NCBI RefSeq assembly: GCF_038958875.1
Contig: NZ_CP152407.1
Coordinates: 193,501-257,500, forward strand
Direction: 5' to 3'
Source of the DNA: Acidovorax sp. FHTAMBA
Lineage (GTDB): Bacteria; Pseudomonadota; Gammaproteobacteria; Burkholderiales; Burkholderiaceae_C
Length of the DNA: 64,000 bases
The position numbers and the translations under genes were made by a program. Positions 1 to 9,138 of this stretch are shown in pieces; position 1 is the first letter of the stretch; each line of letters begins with the position of its first letter. The notes beneath the pieces are model-generated. The model worked only from the letters and a program-made list of their open reading frames with translations. It did not search any database and was not told the DNA's origin.

Positions 1-903
1 ATCTGGGTGGACCTGGAAGCCCCCACGCTCGAAGAAAAACGCTGGATCAAGCAGCACTACGGCCTGTCCATCCCCGAGGATGCGATGGACGAGGACATCG
101 AGGAATCCGCCCGCTTCTACGAAGAAGACAACGGCGAGCTGCACATCCGCAGCGACTTCCTGATCGACGACGACGAAGACCCCCGCTCGGTGCGCGTGGC
201 TTTCATCCTCAACCAGCACAACGCCAACCTCAAGAGCCGGGGCGTGCTGTTTTCCATCCACGACGAAGACGTGCCGGTGTTCCGCCTGCTGCGCATGCGC
301 GCGCGCCGCGCACCGGGGCTGATTGAAGACGCCAAGGAAGTGCTGCTCAAGCTGTTCGATGCCGATGCCGAATATTCGGCCGACACGCTGGAGAACATCT
401 ATGACGAGCTCGAGCAGGTGAGCAAGCAGGTGCTGGCCGGAGACGTGACCGACACCCGCGCCGGTGAAGTGCTGGCCGCCATCGCGCGCCAGGAAGACTT
501 GAACGGCCGCATCCGCCGCAACGTGATGGACACCCGCCGCGCGGTGAGCTTCATGATGCGCTCCAAGATGCTCAACTCCGAGCAGTTCGAGGAAGCCCGC
601 CAGATCCTGCGCGACATCGAGTCGCTGGACAACCACACGGCGTTCCTGTTCGACAAGATCAACTTCCTGATGGACGCCACGGTCGGTTTCATCAACATCA
701 ACCAGAACAAGATCATCAAGATCTTCTCGGTGGCCAGCGTGGCGCTGCTGCCGCCCACGCTGATCGCCAGCGTGTATGGCATGAACTTCAAGTTCATGCC
801 CGAGCTGGACTGGGCGCTGGGGTATCCGTATGCCCTCGGGCTGATGGTGGCCAGCGCGCTGGGGCCCATGTGGTACTTCCGCAAGCGCGGCTGGCTTAAA
901 TAG
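1..903 (+). CDS. corA: Magnesium/cobalt transporter CorA (5' end cut by window)
   Basis: This is an inner-membrane Mg2+/Co2+ channel of the CorA (2-TM-GxN) family. The reading frame is open from base 1 (it begins IWVDLEAP, like the family's WxDL start), so the true start lies upstream and 300 residues are visible. The long acidic and helical cytoplasmic domain fills most of the protein. Two C-terminal membrane helices follow, and the signature YGMNF sits at the end of the first, followed by the FMPELDW loop typical of CorA. The protein ends in a basic tail (FRKRGWLK). Family and function are secure from the GMN motif; ion preference is inferred. Confidence 0.95.
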   Translation: MWVDLEAPTLEEKRWIKQHYGLSIPEDAMDEDIEESARFYEEDNGELHIRSDFLIDDDEDPRSVRVAFILNQHNANLKSRGVLFSIHDEDVPVFRLLRMRARRAPGLIEDAKEVLLKLFDADAEYSADTLENIYDELEQVSKQVLAGDVTDTRAGEVLAAIARQEDLNGRIRRNVMDTRRAVSFMMRSKMLNSEQFEEARQILRDIESLDNHTAFLFDKINFLMDATVGFININQNKIIKIFSVASVALLPPTLIASVYGMNFKFMPELDWALGYPYALGLMVASALGPMWYFRKRGWLK

Positions 904-905
904 GT

Positions 906-987
906 TCCCCCTGTGGCGCTGCGCGCCTTCCCCCTGAGGGGGACGCCTCCAGTGGACCGGCGAAGCCGGATCCGCGGTGGCGCTGGT
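906..987 (+). repeat. GC-rich dispersed repeat, family 2, copy A
   Basis: Just after corA lies a C-rich block reading CCCCCTG..GCGCTGCGCGCC, then TTCCCCCTGAGGGGGACGCC. Similar blocks recur at 1999-2100 (inverted) and 25486-25620. All three are intergenic and directly follow or abut a stop codon, as expected of a dispersed intergenic repeat. Confidence 0.6.
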
Positions 988-1067
988 ATTTCGGGCGCGC
1001 CGGTTTCACTGCGCGGTGGCGGAACTGGTCGCCGCTGGCGTTTTGACTCCCCAAGCCCACGCCCCGC

Positions 1068-1093
1068 CCGTTCGGGCTGAGCTTGTCGAAGCC
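1068..1093 (+). repeat. Short dispersed repeat (CGTTCGGGCTGAGCTTGTCG type)
   Basis: The block CCCGTTCGGGCTGAGCTTGT continues CGAAGCC. I recognise it as a motif found in many copies between genes in diverse Proteobacteria. Only one copy was noticed in this window. Function unknown. Confidence 0.5.
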
Positions 1094-1142
1094 TGTGCAA
1101 GCCTGATGGCGGATTCAGCAGTCAACCCAGCGAAAATATGAA

Positions 1143-1197
1143 TCAAATCGCCCTCTAGCTCTTACCCATCAAGCGCTAGCAGCTATTAATTTCATAG
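1143..1197 (-). repeat. Palindromic repeat family 1, copy 1 (overlaps mtnN 3' end)
   Basis: On the minus strand it reads ATGAAATTAATAGCTGCTAG, then the palindromic core around GCGCTT. The A/T-rich flank supplies the last leucine codon and the TGA stop of mtnN (1192-1194). The core is imperfect here (AGCTCTT against AAGCGCT). Confidence 0.8.
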
Positions 1198-1959
1198 TTT
1201 TTGCATCAACGTCAGCACCATGTGTTCGGCGTAGCGGCTGGCGACCGTCTGCACAAAGCGGGGGAAGTCCACGTGCGCGGTGTCGTCGGCGCGGTCGGAG
1301 ATGGTACGCATGGCGGCGAAGGGGATGCCGTAGTCGTGACACACCTGGGCGACGGCGGCGCCTTCCATTTCCACGGCCAGCACGTCGTGGCCGGCGTCGC
1401 GCAATGTGGTGCGCAGGCGGTGGGCCTCGTCAGCGGCTGAGACAAAACGGTCCCCGCTGGCAATCAGGCCGTGGTGGGCGCGGTGCGCGGCGCCCTCTAT
1501 GCCGCCTTGCGCCATGTTTTTAAGGTCAAATCGGCTGCTAGCGCTTGATACACAAGCGCTAGCAGCTCCCAAAAGCAGAGCAGACAGCGTGACATCACAG
1601 AGCAGTCGGCTGCGCGCGTAGCCAGGCACCTCCCAGCGCGGAAACAGTGGCGAAGCATCCATGTCGTGCTGGAGGTAGTCCTGCGCCACCACCACGTCGC
1701 CCACGTTCACGCCATCGCCCACGCCCCCCGCCACACCGGTGAACACCACGCGCGCCACGCCAAACCGCTCGATCAGCGCCGTGGCCGTGGTGGCCGCCGC
1801 CACCTTGCCAATGCCCGAGAGGGCCAGCACCACCGCGCGGCCAGCCAGTTCGCCGCGCCAGAAGGCACGTCCCGCATGCATCAGGCGCTGCGGGTGGACG
1901 AGGTGGGCGACCAGGGTGCTTTGTTCGTCGGGCAGGGCGCTGAGGATGGCGGTAGTCAC
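1192..1959 (-). CDS. mtnN: 5'-methylthioadenosine/S-adenosylhomocysteine nucleosidase
   Basis: MTAN cleaves the glycosidic bond of methylthioadenosine and S-adenosylhomocysteine in the cytoplasm, recycling methionine and adenine. The catalytic acid Glu12 (SALPDE), the SGDRFV stretch, the VEMEGAA motif and the ISDRAD aspartate are all present. The start is GTG at 1959 and gives the family's usual N-terminus. At 255 residues it is about 20 longer than the E. coli enzyme. The extra segment (LLLGAASACVSSASSRFDL, continuing KNM) is encoded by an in-frame palindromic repeat between the substrate-binding half and SGDRF. The C-terminus and stop codon also come from a second repeat copy. All catalytic motifs are retained, so the enzyme is probably active. 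Confidence 0.93.
   Translation of the reverse strand: MTTAILSALPDEQSTLVAHLVHPQRLMHAGRAFWRGELAGRAVVLALSGIGKVAAATTATALIERFGVARVVFTGVAGGVGDGVNVGDVVVAQDYLQHDMDASPLFPRWEVPGYARSRLLCDVTLSALLLGAASACVSSASSRFDLKNMAQGGIEGAAHRAHHGLIASGDRFVSAADEAHRLRTTLRDAGHDVLAVEMEGAAVAQVCHDYGIPFAAMRTISDRADDTAHVDFPRFVQTVASRYAEHMVLTLMQKL
1516..1572 (-). repeat. Palindromic repeat family 1, copy 2 (inside mtnN)
   Basis: A perfect 14-bp inverted repeat (GCTGCTAGCGCTTG at 1534-1547 and its complement at 1553-1566) with a 5-nt loop, plus the family's GGTCAAAT flank. It is in frame within mtnN and leaves the reading frame open. Confidence 0.92.
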
Positions 1960-1998
1960 TGCGCCATATGGTTAAAACTGGCACACCCCAGACCAGCG

Positions 1999-2100
1999 GA
2001 CGCCGCGCAAGGGCCGCCCCGCCGCGCTGGCGTCGTCCCCCTTCCCGCTGCGCGCAGCGCATCGAGAGAAGGGGGAAGCCGCGAAGCGGCTCAGGGGGAT
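1999..2100 (-). repeat. GC-rich dispersed repeat, family 2, copy B
   Basis: Inverted relative to the other copies: CGCCGCGCAAGGGCCGCC, then CCCCCTTCCCGCTGCGCG and AAGCCGCGAAGCGGCTCA with a terminal GGGGGA. It fills the gap between mtnN and the fadD stop codon and shares its blocks with the repeat at 25486-25620. Confidence 0.6.
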
Positions 2101-2102
2101 GC

Positions 2103-3782
2103 TCACTTTTTATCCCGCAGCTCTCGGCGCAGGATCTTGCCCACCGGGGTCTTGGGCAGCTCGGTACGGAACTCGATCACCTTGGGCTGCTTGTAGCCCG
2201 TGAGGTTGGCCTTGCAGAACTCCTTGACCTGTGCTTCGGTCAGCGACGGGTCTTTCTTCACGATCACGAGCTTGACGGCTTCGCCGCTCTTCTCGTCGGG
2301 CACGCCCACCACGGCGCATTCGAGCACGCCGGGGCAGTTGGCCACCACTTCCTCGACCTCGTTGGGGTACACGTTGAAGCCGCTGACCAGCACCATGTCC
2401 TTCTTGCGGTCCACGATCTTGAAGTAACCGCGCTCATCCATGATGCCGATGTCGCCAGACTTGAAGTAGCCGTCATCGGTCATGACCTTGGCGGTCTCGT
2501 CGGGGCGCTGCCAGTAGCCCGCCATCACCTGCGGGCCCTTGATGGCGATCTCGCCAGGCTGGCCGAGGGTGGTGACTTCGTTGCCTTCGTCGTCCAGCAG
2601 CTTCATCCAGGTGCCGGGAATCGGCACGCCAATGGTGCCGGTGAATTCCTTGGCAGTAACCGGGTTGCAGCTGGCCGAGGGGCTGGTCTCCGACAGGCCA
2701 TAGCCTTCGCAGATGGGGCAGCCCGTCTTCTCGAGCCACAGCTTGGCCACGGCGCCCTGCACGGCCATGCCACCGCCCACCGAGACCTTGAGGTTCTTCC
2801 AGTTGACGGTGTTGAAATCGGGGTGGTTGGCCAGCCCGTTGAACAGTGTGTTGACGGCCGGGAAGCTGTGGAACGTGTGCTTGGACAGTTCCTTGAGCAC
2901 GGCCGGCAGGTCGCGCGGGTTGGGGATCAGGATGGTCTTGCCGCCCGTGCGCATGCTCAGCATCATGTTCACGGTGAACGCGAAGATGTGGTACAGCGGC
3001 AGCGCGCAGATGCTGGTGGGCTGCTCGTTTTCCGGCACCTTCTTCATCACCGGGGCGTTCCAGGCTTCAGACTGGAGCACGTTGGCAATCACGTTGCGGT
3101 GCAGCAGCACGGCGCCCTTGCTCACGCCCGTGGTGCCGCCGGTGTACTGCAAGAGCGCAATGTCGTCGGGCTTGATGTCGGGCTTCTTGAGCGTGCCGCG
3201 CGTGCCCTGGGCCACCGCCTCATTGAAGCGCACGGCGCCTGGCAGGTTGTAGGCGGGCACCATCTTCTTGACGTTGCGCACCACGTAGTTGACAAGGGCG
3301 CCCTTGAGCAGGCCCAGCTGGTCGCCCATGGCGGCCAGCACCACGTGCTTGACGGGTGTGTTGGCAATGCAGCTTTGCAGGGTGGCGGCAAAGTTTTCGA
3401 TGATGACGATGGCCTTGGCGCCCGAGTCCTTGAGCTGGTGCTCCAGCTCACGCGGTGTGTACAGCGGGTTCACGTTGACCACCACAAAGCCCGCGCGCAG
3501 GATGGCGGCCACGGTGACCGGGTACTGCGGCACATTGGGCATCATGATGGCAACGCGGTCGCCCTTGACCAGACCCAGACCCTGCAGGTAGGCCGCAAAC
3601 GCGCTGGAGAGCGAGTCGGTCTGGCCATAGGTCACGTCCTTGCCCATGAAGCTGTAGGCCACACGGTTGGCGTACTTGGTGAAGGCCTCGTCCATCAGCG
3701 CCACCAGGGAAGGGTACTGCGAGGTGTCGATGTCAGCAGGCACGCCTTGCGGATATGCACTCAGCCAGGGGCGATCATTCAT
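2103..3782 (-). CDS. fadD: Long-chain fatty acid-CoA ligase
   Basis: This ANL-superfamily acyl-CoA synthetase adenylates a long-chain fatty acid with ATP and transfers it to CoA, feeding beta-oxidation or lipid synthesis. The 559 residues match FadD length. The AMP-binding P-loop YTGGTTGVSKGAV lies near residues 213-225, EGYGLSETSP forms the adenine-binding stretch, the hinge region is YFKIVDRKKDM, and the C-terminal catalytic lysine is in PVGKILRRELR. The start ATG at 3782 gives the typical N-terminus. The nearest upstream gene in the same direction is pntB, 92 bp away. Co-transcription is possible but unproven. Confidence 0.95.
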   Translation of the reverse strand: MNDRPWLSAYPQGVPADIDTSQYPSLVALMDEAFTKYANRVAYSFMGKDVTYGQTDSLSSAFAAYLQGLGLVKGDRVAIMMPNVPQYPVTVAAILRAGFVVVNVNPLYTPRELEHQLKDSGAKAIVIIENFAATLQSCIANTPVKHVVLAAMGDQLGLLKGALVNYVVRNVKKMVPAYNLPGAVRFNEAVAQGTRGTLKKPDIKPDDIALLQYTGGTTGVSKGAVLLHRNVIANVLQSEAWNAPVMKKVPENEQPTSICALPLYHIFAFTVNMMLSMRTGGKTILIPNPRDLPAVLKELSKHTFHSFPAVNTLFNGLANHPDFNTVNWKNLKVSVGGGMAVQGAVAKLWLEKTGCPICEGYGLSETSPSASCNPVTAKEFTGTIGVPIPGTWMKLLDDEGNEVTTLGQPGEIAIKGPQVMAGYWQRPDETAKVMTDDGYFKSGDIGIMDERGYFKIVDRKKDMVLVSGFNVYPNEVEEVVANCPGVLECAVVGVPDEKSGEAVKLVIVKKDPSLTEAQVKEFCKANLTGYKQPKVIEFRTELPKTPVGKILRRELRDKK

Positions 3783-3874
3783 TTGCGTTGTCTCCTATCG
3801 GTTTTATGGGTGTCATGAGAACCGTGTCGATTTTTCAGCACGGTCGTGCTTTTTCTACTGGGCAATTATGCCCG

Positions 3875-5287
3875 TCAGCCCTTGAGCGCGGCGAGGACCT
3901 CGTCGAGCATTTTCTTGGCATCGCCAAACAGCATGCGGTTGTTGTCCTTGTAAAACAAAGGGTTGTCCACGCCCGCATAGCCCGAGGCCATGGAGCGTTT
4001 CATCACGATCGAGGTACGGGCCTTCCACACTTCCAGCACCGGCATGCCGGCGATGGGGCTGGAGGGGTCATCCAGCGCGCTGGGGTTCACGATGTCGTTG
4101 GCGCCGATGACCATCACCACGTCGGTATCGGGGAAGTCCTCGTTGATCTCGTCCATTTCCATCACGATGTCGTAGGGCACCTTGGCCTCGGCCAGCAGCA
4201 CGTTCATGTGGCCCGGCATGCGGCCCGCTACCGGGTGGATGCCAAAGCGCACATTGACGCCTTTTGCGCGCAGGGTCTGGGTGATCTCGTTGACCGTGTG
4301 CTGGGCCTGGGCCACGGCCATGCCGTAACCGGGAACGATGATGACGCTCTTGGCCTCGCGCAGCAGCTCGGCGGTTTCGGCGGAGCTGACGGGCACGGCC
4401 TCGCCCTGCGGCTCGGCTGCATCACCCTTCTTGGCGGGTGTGCCAGCACCTGAGCCAAAGCCGCCCGCGATCACGCTGATGAAGTTGCGGTTCATCGCAT
4501 TGCACATGATGTAGGACAGGATGGCGCCCGAGGAGCCCACCAGCGCACCGGTGACGATGAGCAAATCGTTGGACAGCATGAAGCCCGTGGCGGCGGCCGC
4601 CCAGCCCGAGTAGCTGTTGAGCATGGACACCACCACCGGCATGTCGGCACCGCCAATGGCCATCACCATGTGGATGCCGAACAGCAGGGCGATCACGGTC
4701 ATCACGACCAGCGGCAGCATGCCCTGCTCGATGGTTTCGGCCCGCAGAAACTCGCGGCCAAACCAGATCACCACCAGCAAGCCTGCAAGGTTGAGCCAAT
4801 GGCGCGCGGGCAGCAGCAGCGGCTTGCCGCCGATCTTGCCGTTGAGCTTGCCAAAGGCGATGAGCGAGCCCGAGAACGTGACGGCGCCGATCAGGATACC
4901 GACGTAGATTTCAACTTCGTGGATGGTTTTTTCCACTCCTTGCAGCTGGATCGAGGTGTCCACATAGCTGGCAAAACCCACGAGGCAGGCCGCCAGGCCC
5001 ACCAGGCTGTGCATGAGAGCGACCAGCTCGGGCATCTGCGTCATCTTGACGACCCTGGCGGCATACAGGCCGATGCCGCCGCCAATCACCAGCGCGCCCA
5101 CGATCCAGGCGATGCCCGAGGGGCTGACACGCGGGCCGAATACTGTGGCGAGCACGGCCAGCGCCATGCCGACCATGCCGAACAGATTGCCGCGGCGCGA
5201 GGTCTCGGGGTTGGAGAGCCCGCCCAGGCTGAGGATGAAAAGAATGGCCGCGCCGAGATAGGCGACGGTGGCAAGACTTGGGGACAT
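3875..5287 (-). CDS. pntB: NAD(P) transhydrogenase subunit beta
   Basis: PntB carries the NADP(H)-binding domain III and most of the proton-conducting membrane domain II of the inner-membrane transhydrogenase, which makes NADPH from NADH at the expense of the proton gradient. The 470 residues begin with closely spaced membrane helices up to about residue 270. A soluble Rossmann domain follows, with VIIVPGYGMAVAQAQ, GIHPVAGRMPGHMNVL and the VIGANDIVNP nucleotide-binding loop. It lies 27 bp downstream of pntA and must be co-transcribed with it. Confidence 0.96.
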   Translation of the reverse strand: MSPSLATVAYLGAAILFILSLGGLSNPETSRRGNLFGMVGMALAVLATVFGPRVSPSGIAWIVGALVIGGGIGLYAARVVKMTQMPELVALMHSLVGLAACLVGFASYVDTSIQLQGVEKTIHEVEIYVGILIGAVTFSGSLIAFGKLNGKIGGKPLLLPARHWLNLAGLLVVIWFGREFLRAETIEQGMLPLVVMTVIALLFGIHMVMAIGGADMPVVVSMLNSYSGWAAAATGFMLSNDLLIVTGALVGSSGAILSYIMCNAMNRNFISVIAGGFGSGAGTPAKKGDAAEPQGEAVPVSSAETAELLREAKSVIIVPGYGMAVAQAQHTVNEITQTLRAKGVNVRFGIHPVAGRMPGHMNVLLAEAKVPYDIVMEMDEINEDFPDTDVVMVIGANDIVNPSALDDPSSPIAGMPVLEVWKARTSIVMKRSMASGYAGVDNPLFYKDNNRMLFGDAKKMLDEVLAALKG

Positions 5288-5314
5288 GTTCGTCTTTCCT
5301 CGTTGTTGTCGTTG

Positions 5315-6916
5315 TTATTTGCGGAACATGGCGAGCATGCGGCGCGTGACCGCAAAGCCGCCGAACATGTTGACAGCCGTGAGCACCAGCGCAGCGAAGG
5401 CCAGCCAGAGAATCAGACCATCTGGGCGCCCGTTGATGCCCGCGTCCGGCGGGGCGATCTGCACCAGCGCACCGATGGCAATGATGCTGGAGATGGCATT
5501 GGTCACGCTCATGAGCGGCGTGTGCAGCGCGGGTGTGACGTTCCACACCACCATGTAGCCGATAAAACAGGCGAGCACGAACACGGTGAAGTGCCCCAGG
5601 AAGGCCACGGGCGCATAGGCACCAATGGCCCAGAACAGCACGGCGAGCACGGCAAACACGATGGTCAGCGTCTTGGCGGACATGGGCTCACCAGGGCCAT
5701 GGCTCGATTTTTTGACCGCTACGGGAGCAGCGGACACCTTGGGCGCCGGTGCCGCTGCCTGCTTGAGCGGTGGGGCAGGCCACGTGATGGCGCCGTCCTT
5801 GACCACGGTGAGGCCGCGGATCGCGTCGTCCTCCATGTTGACCACGGCCACGCCGTCCTTCGCCTTGCACAGCTCTTCGGTCAGGCGCAGCAGGTTGGTG
5901 GCATACAGCGTGGAAGACTGCTTGGCCAGGCGCGAGGCCAGGTCGGTGTAGCCGACGATGGTCACGCCATGGCGCACCACGGCCTCGCCGGGCACCGTGA
6001 GTTCGCAGTTGCCTCCCTGCTCGGCGGCCATGTCCACGATCACGCTGCCGGGCTTCATGCTCTGCACCATTTCGGCCGTGATGAGCTTGGGCGCGGGCTT
6101 TCCCGGGATCAGCGCGGTGGTGATGATGATGTCGGCATCCTTGGCCTGCTCGGCGTACATCTGGCGCTGCGCTGCCTGGAAACCCTCGCTCATGACCTTG
6201 GCGTAGCCGCCGCCGCCCGAGCCTTCTTCCTCGTAGTCCACCTTGACGAACTCACCGCCCAGCGACTTGACCTGGTCGGCAACCTCGGCGCGCGTGTCGT
6301 TGGCGCGCACAATGGCGCCCAGATTGGCCGCCGTGCCAATGGCCGCAAGACCCGCCACGCCAGCGCCTGCAATGAACACCTTGGCCGGCGGCACCTTGCC
6401 TGCGGCCGTGATCTGTCCATTGAAGAAGCGACCAAAGGCATTGGCCGCCTCAATGACAGCACGGTAGCCCGAGACACCGGCCGTGGAAGTCAGTGCATCC
6501 ATCTTCTGGGCCCGGCTCAGGGTGCGAGGCAGGCAGTCGATGGCCAGCACCGTGGCGTTGCGGGCCGCCAGCTGCTGCATCAGCTCGGGGTTCTGGGCGG
6601 GCCAGATGAAATCGACCAGCGTGGTGCCCTCGCGCATCAGCGCGACTTCTTCGCTGCTGGGCGGGCGCACCTTGAAGACGATGTCGGATGCCGACCACAG
6701 CCTGGCTGCGTCAGACGCGATTTCGGCGCCCGCGGCGCGGTAAGCGTCGTCACTGAAGTTGGCAGCATCCCCAGCCCCAGACTCCACCGTGACAGAAAAG
6801 CCCAGCTTGATCAGCTTCTCCACCACATCGGGCACGGTGGCCACGCGCTTCTCGCCGGGAAAGGTTTCCCTTGGCACGCCGATACGCTGCGGCTGCGGGA
6901 CTGGGCTTGTCTGCAT
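5315..6916 (-). CDS. pntA: NAD(P) transhydrogenase subunit alpha (single-chain form)
   Basis: PntA binds NAD(H) (domain I) and adds membrane helices to domain II of the transhydrogenase. The 533 residues hold the complete alpha chain. An alanine-dehydrogenase-like domain I covers roughly 1-390 (FIAGAGVAGLAAIGTAANLG nucleotide-binding turn; DMAAEQGGNCE). An Ala/Pro/Lys-rich linker and four C-terminal helices follow. It is therefore the undivided E. coli-type PntA, not the split PntAA/PntAB form seen in some bacteria. The start ATG at 6916 is preceded by GAGGAGACC, a good ribosome-binding site. Confidence 0.95.
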   Translation of the reverse strand: MQTSPVPQPQRIGVPRETFPGEKRVATVPDVVEKLIKLGFSVTVESGAGDAANFSDDAYRAAGAEIASDAARLWSASDIVFKVRPPSSEEVALMREGTTLVDFIWPAQNPELMQQLAARNATVLAIDCLPRTLSRAQKMDALTSTAGVSGYRAVIEAANAFGRFFNGQITAAGKVPPAKVFIAGAGVAGLAAIGTAANLGAIVRANDTRAEVADQVKSLGGEFVKVDYEEEGSGGGGYAKVMSEGFQAAQRQMYAEQAKDADIIITTALIPGKPAPKLITAEMVQSMKPGSVIVDMAAEQGGNCELTVPGEAVVRHGVTIVGYTDLASRLAKQSSTLYATNLLRLTEELCKAKDGVAVVNMEDDAIRGLTVVKDGAITWPAPPLKQAAAPAPKVSAAPVAVKKSSHGPGEPMSAKTLTIVFAVLAVLFWAIGAYAPVAFLGHFTVFVLACFIGYMVVWNVTPALHTPLMSVTNAISSIIAIGALVQIAPPDAGINGRPDGLILWLAFAALVLTAVNMFGGFAVTRRMLAMFRK

Positions 6917-6980
6917 CAGAGGTCTCCTCGAGTTTTGAAATCGTTGTGCAAGGCCGCCAGGCCATGGGGAGTGGCGTGCC

Positions 6981-7706
6981 TCAAGGACTGGAATCGGGTG
7001 CAGGGAACGGGAACGGCGGAATGGCGAGATAGCCGTCCATCATTCCGACGCTCATGCGCGCAGCGTGGGCCAGGTCCTGCCCCCATTGCAACGCAGGCCG
7101 CCCGGCAACCAGAAACTCTTCGTTGTTGCGGGTTTTGGGGCGCAGCAACCGCTGGTCCACCAGCGCATCCACGGTCACCCAGACGCCCGCTTCCGTGACG
7201 TAACGGTAATTCACATGGGAGTACGGAACGTTGAGCGCGATCTGGTGGCTGCGCAGCCACTCCACGAGGTCTGGCCGGTTCTTTTCCAGCCATTGCGCGC
7301 TGCTGCCCCACCGCTTGAGGCGCAGACAATCCGCGCGCACCGGGCTGCCGGCGGTGGCATCTTCCACGGTGACATCCTGCTGGGGAGGGCAATGGCCCAC
7401 CCCGGCCGGCGATCCGAGAAGGTCCTTGGTGCGGTTGGTCTGCACGCGCAACACGGCCTGCCAATCGCCCTGCGCACCACGCAGCCCCACAGCGCGGGTT
7501 TGCAGCCCCATGCTGGCACCGCCCGGGCCCGTCACGGACTCGTTGGAAGTACCCAGGTCCTGCCATGCACCCGGTGGCAAAGCAAGACGAGCGCGGCCCA
7601 CCGGATATTCTTCCTTGGGCGGAACGCTCAGCGGTGCACACGCAACCGTGAGAGCCGCCATCGCGAGGGACATCACCCGCCAGAATTTCGAAATCATCAA
7701 GGTCAT
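6981..7706 (-). CDS. Putative lipoprotein of unknown function
   Basis: About 241 residues with a lipoprotein signal peptide: a short basic start (MISKFWR), a hydrophobic stretch and the lipobox LTVAC, so it should be lipidated and membrane-anchored. The mature part has conserved-looking cysteines (GHCPPQQD, RADCLRL) but no domain I recognise, and it ends in a Pro-rich tail. ATG codons at 7739, 7706 and 7697 are all in frame. I chose 7706 because it keeps the signal sequence compact, though no strong ribosome-binding site decides it. It lies upstream of pntA on the same strand, 64 bp away. Function unknown. Confidence 0.7.
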   Translation of the reverse strand: MTLMISKFWRVMSLAMAALTVACAPLSVPPKEEYPVGRARLALPPGAWQDLGTSNESVTGPGGASMGLQTRAVGLRGAQGDWQAVLRVQTNRTKDLLGSPAGVGHCPPQQDVTVEDATAGSPVRADCLRLKRWGSSAQWLEKNRPDLVEWLRSHQIALNVPYSHVNYRYVTEAGVWVTVDALVDQRLLRPKTRNNEEFLVAGRPALQWGQDLAHAARMSVGMMDGYLAIPPFPFPAPDSSP

Positions 7707-7935
7707 AGAGATAGGTTTATGCAGATTCGCGTCAATCATCCCATGGCGTTCATGCCAGGCATTTCGAAATACCGTGCAATGTGTCCAACCCTGTCACCAG
7801 TTCAGCGCAGGCCTTGCACGGCCCCATGATGCGAGCCCCGGCACAAGCTGACCGCGAGCTTACATGAAGAAACTCTTATGGCTGTCGCCTTTGTCTGATG
7901 TAGAGGGAACTCCCCAGCGGGCCTGCTGCCCAGGC

Positions 7936-7968
7936 AAAAAAAAGCCTGGTCGCTGAGAGCAACCAGGC
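7936..7968 (-). terminator. Rho-independent terminator of fba
   Basis: On the minus strand the stem GCCTGGT (7962-7968) pairs with ACCAGGC (7944-7950) across an 11-nt loop and is followed by eight T residues. It lies 23 bp past the fba stop codon. Confidence 0.9.
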
Positions 7969-7991
7969 CTGACGGGACGCTGCCGCAGTGA

Positions 7992-9056
<1,065 letters not shown>

Positions 9057-9138
9057 GGTCGTGGTGTCCGTTCAGGGTTGATGGGGGAGGCGCCGTACGC
9101 CTCGCAATGCGGTGGTAACCGCTTGGTAACCGGCAATT

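Noticed and set aside
1968..3818. A long open frame on the plus strand (616 codons) antisense to fadD.
   Set aside because: Its product is His/Gly/Val-rich without a domain and lies exactly opposite fadD. High-GC genes commonly leave such antisense frames open.
3837..3855. Hairpin AGCACGGTCGTGCTTTTT on the plus strand upstream of fadD.
   Set aside because: It resembles a terminator with a T run, but no plus-strand gene ends there and the minus strand lacks the T tract after the stem. Possibly a chance stem.
4670..7198. An 842-codon plus-strand frame opposite pntB and pntA.
   Set aside because: Composition is typical of an antisense shadow (HDG/QHA-rich), whereas pntA and pntB on the other strand are unmistakable.
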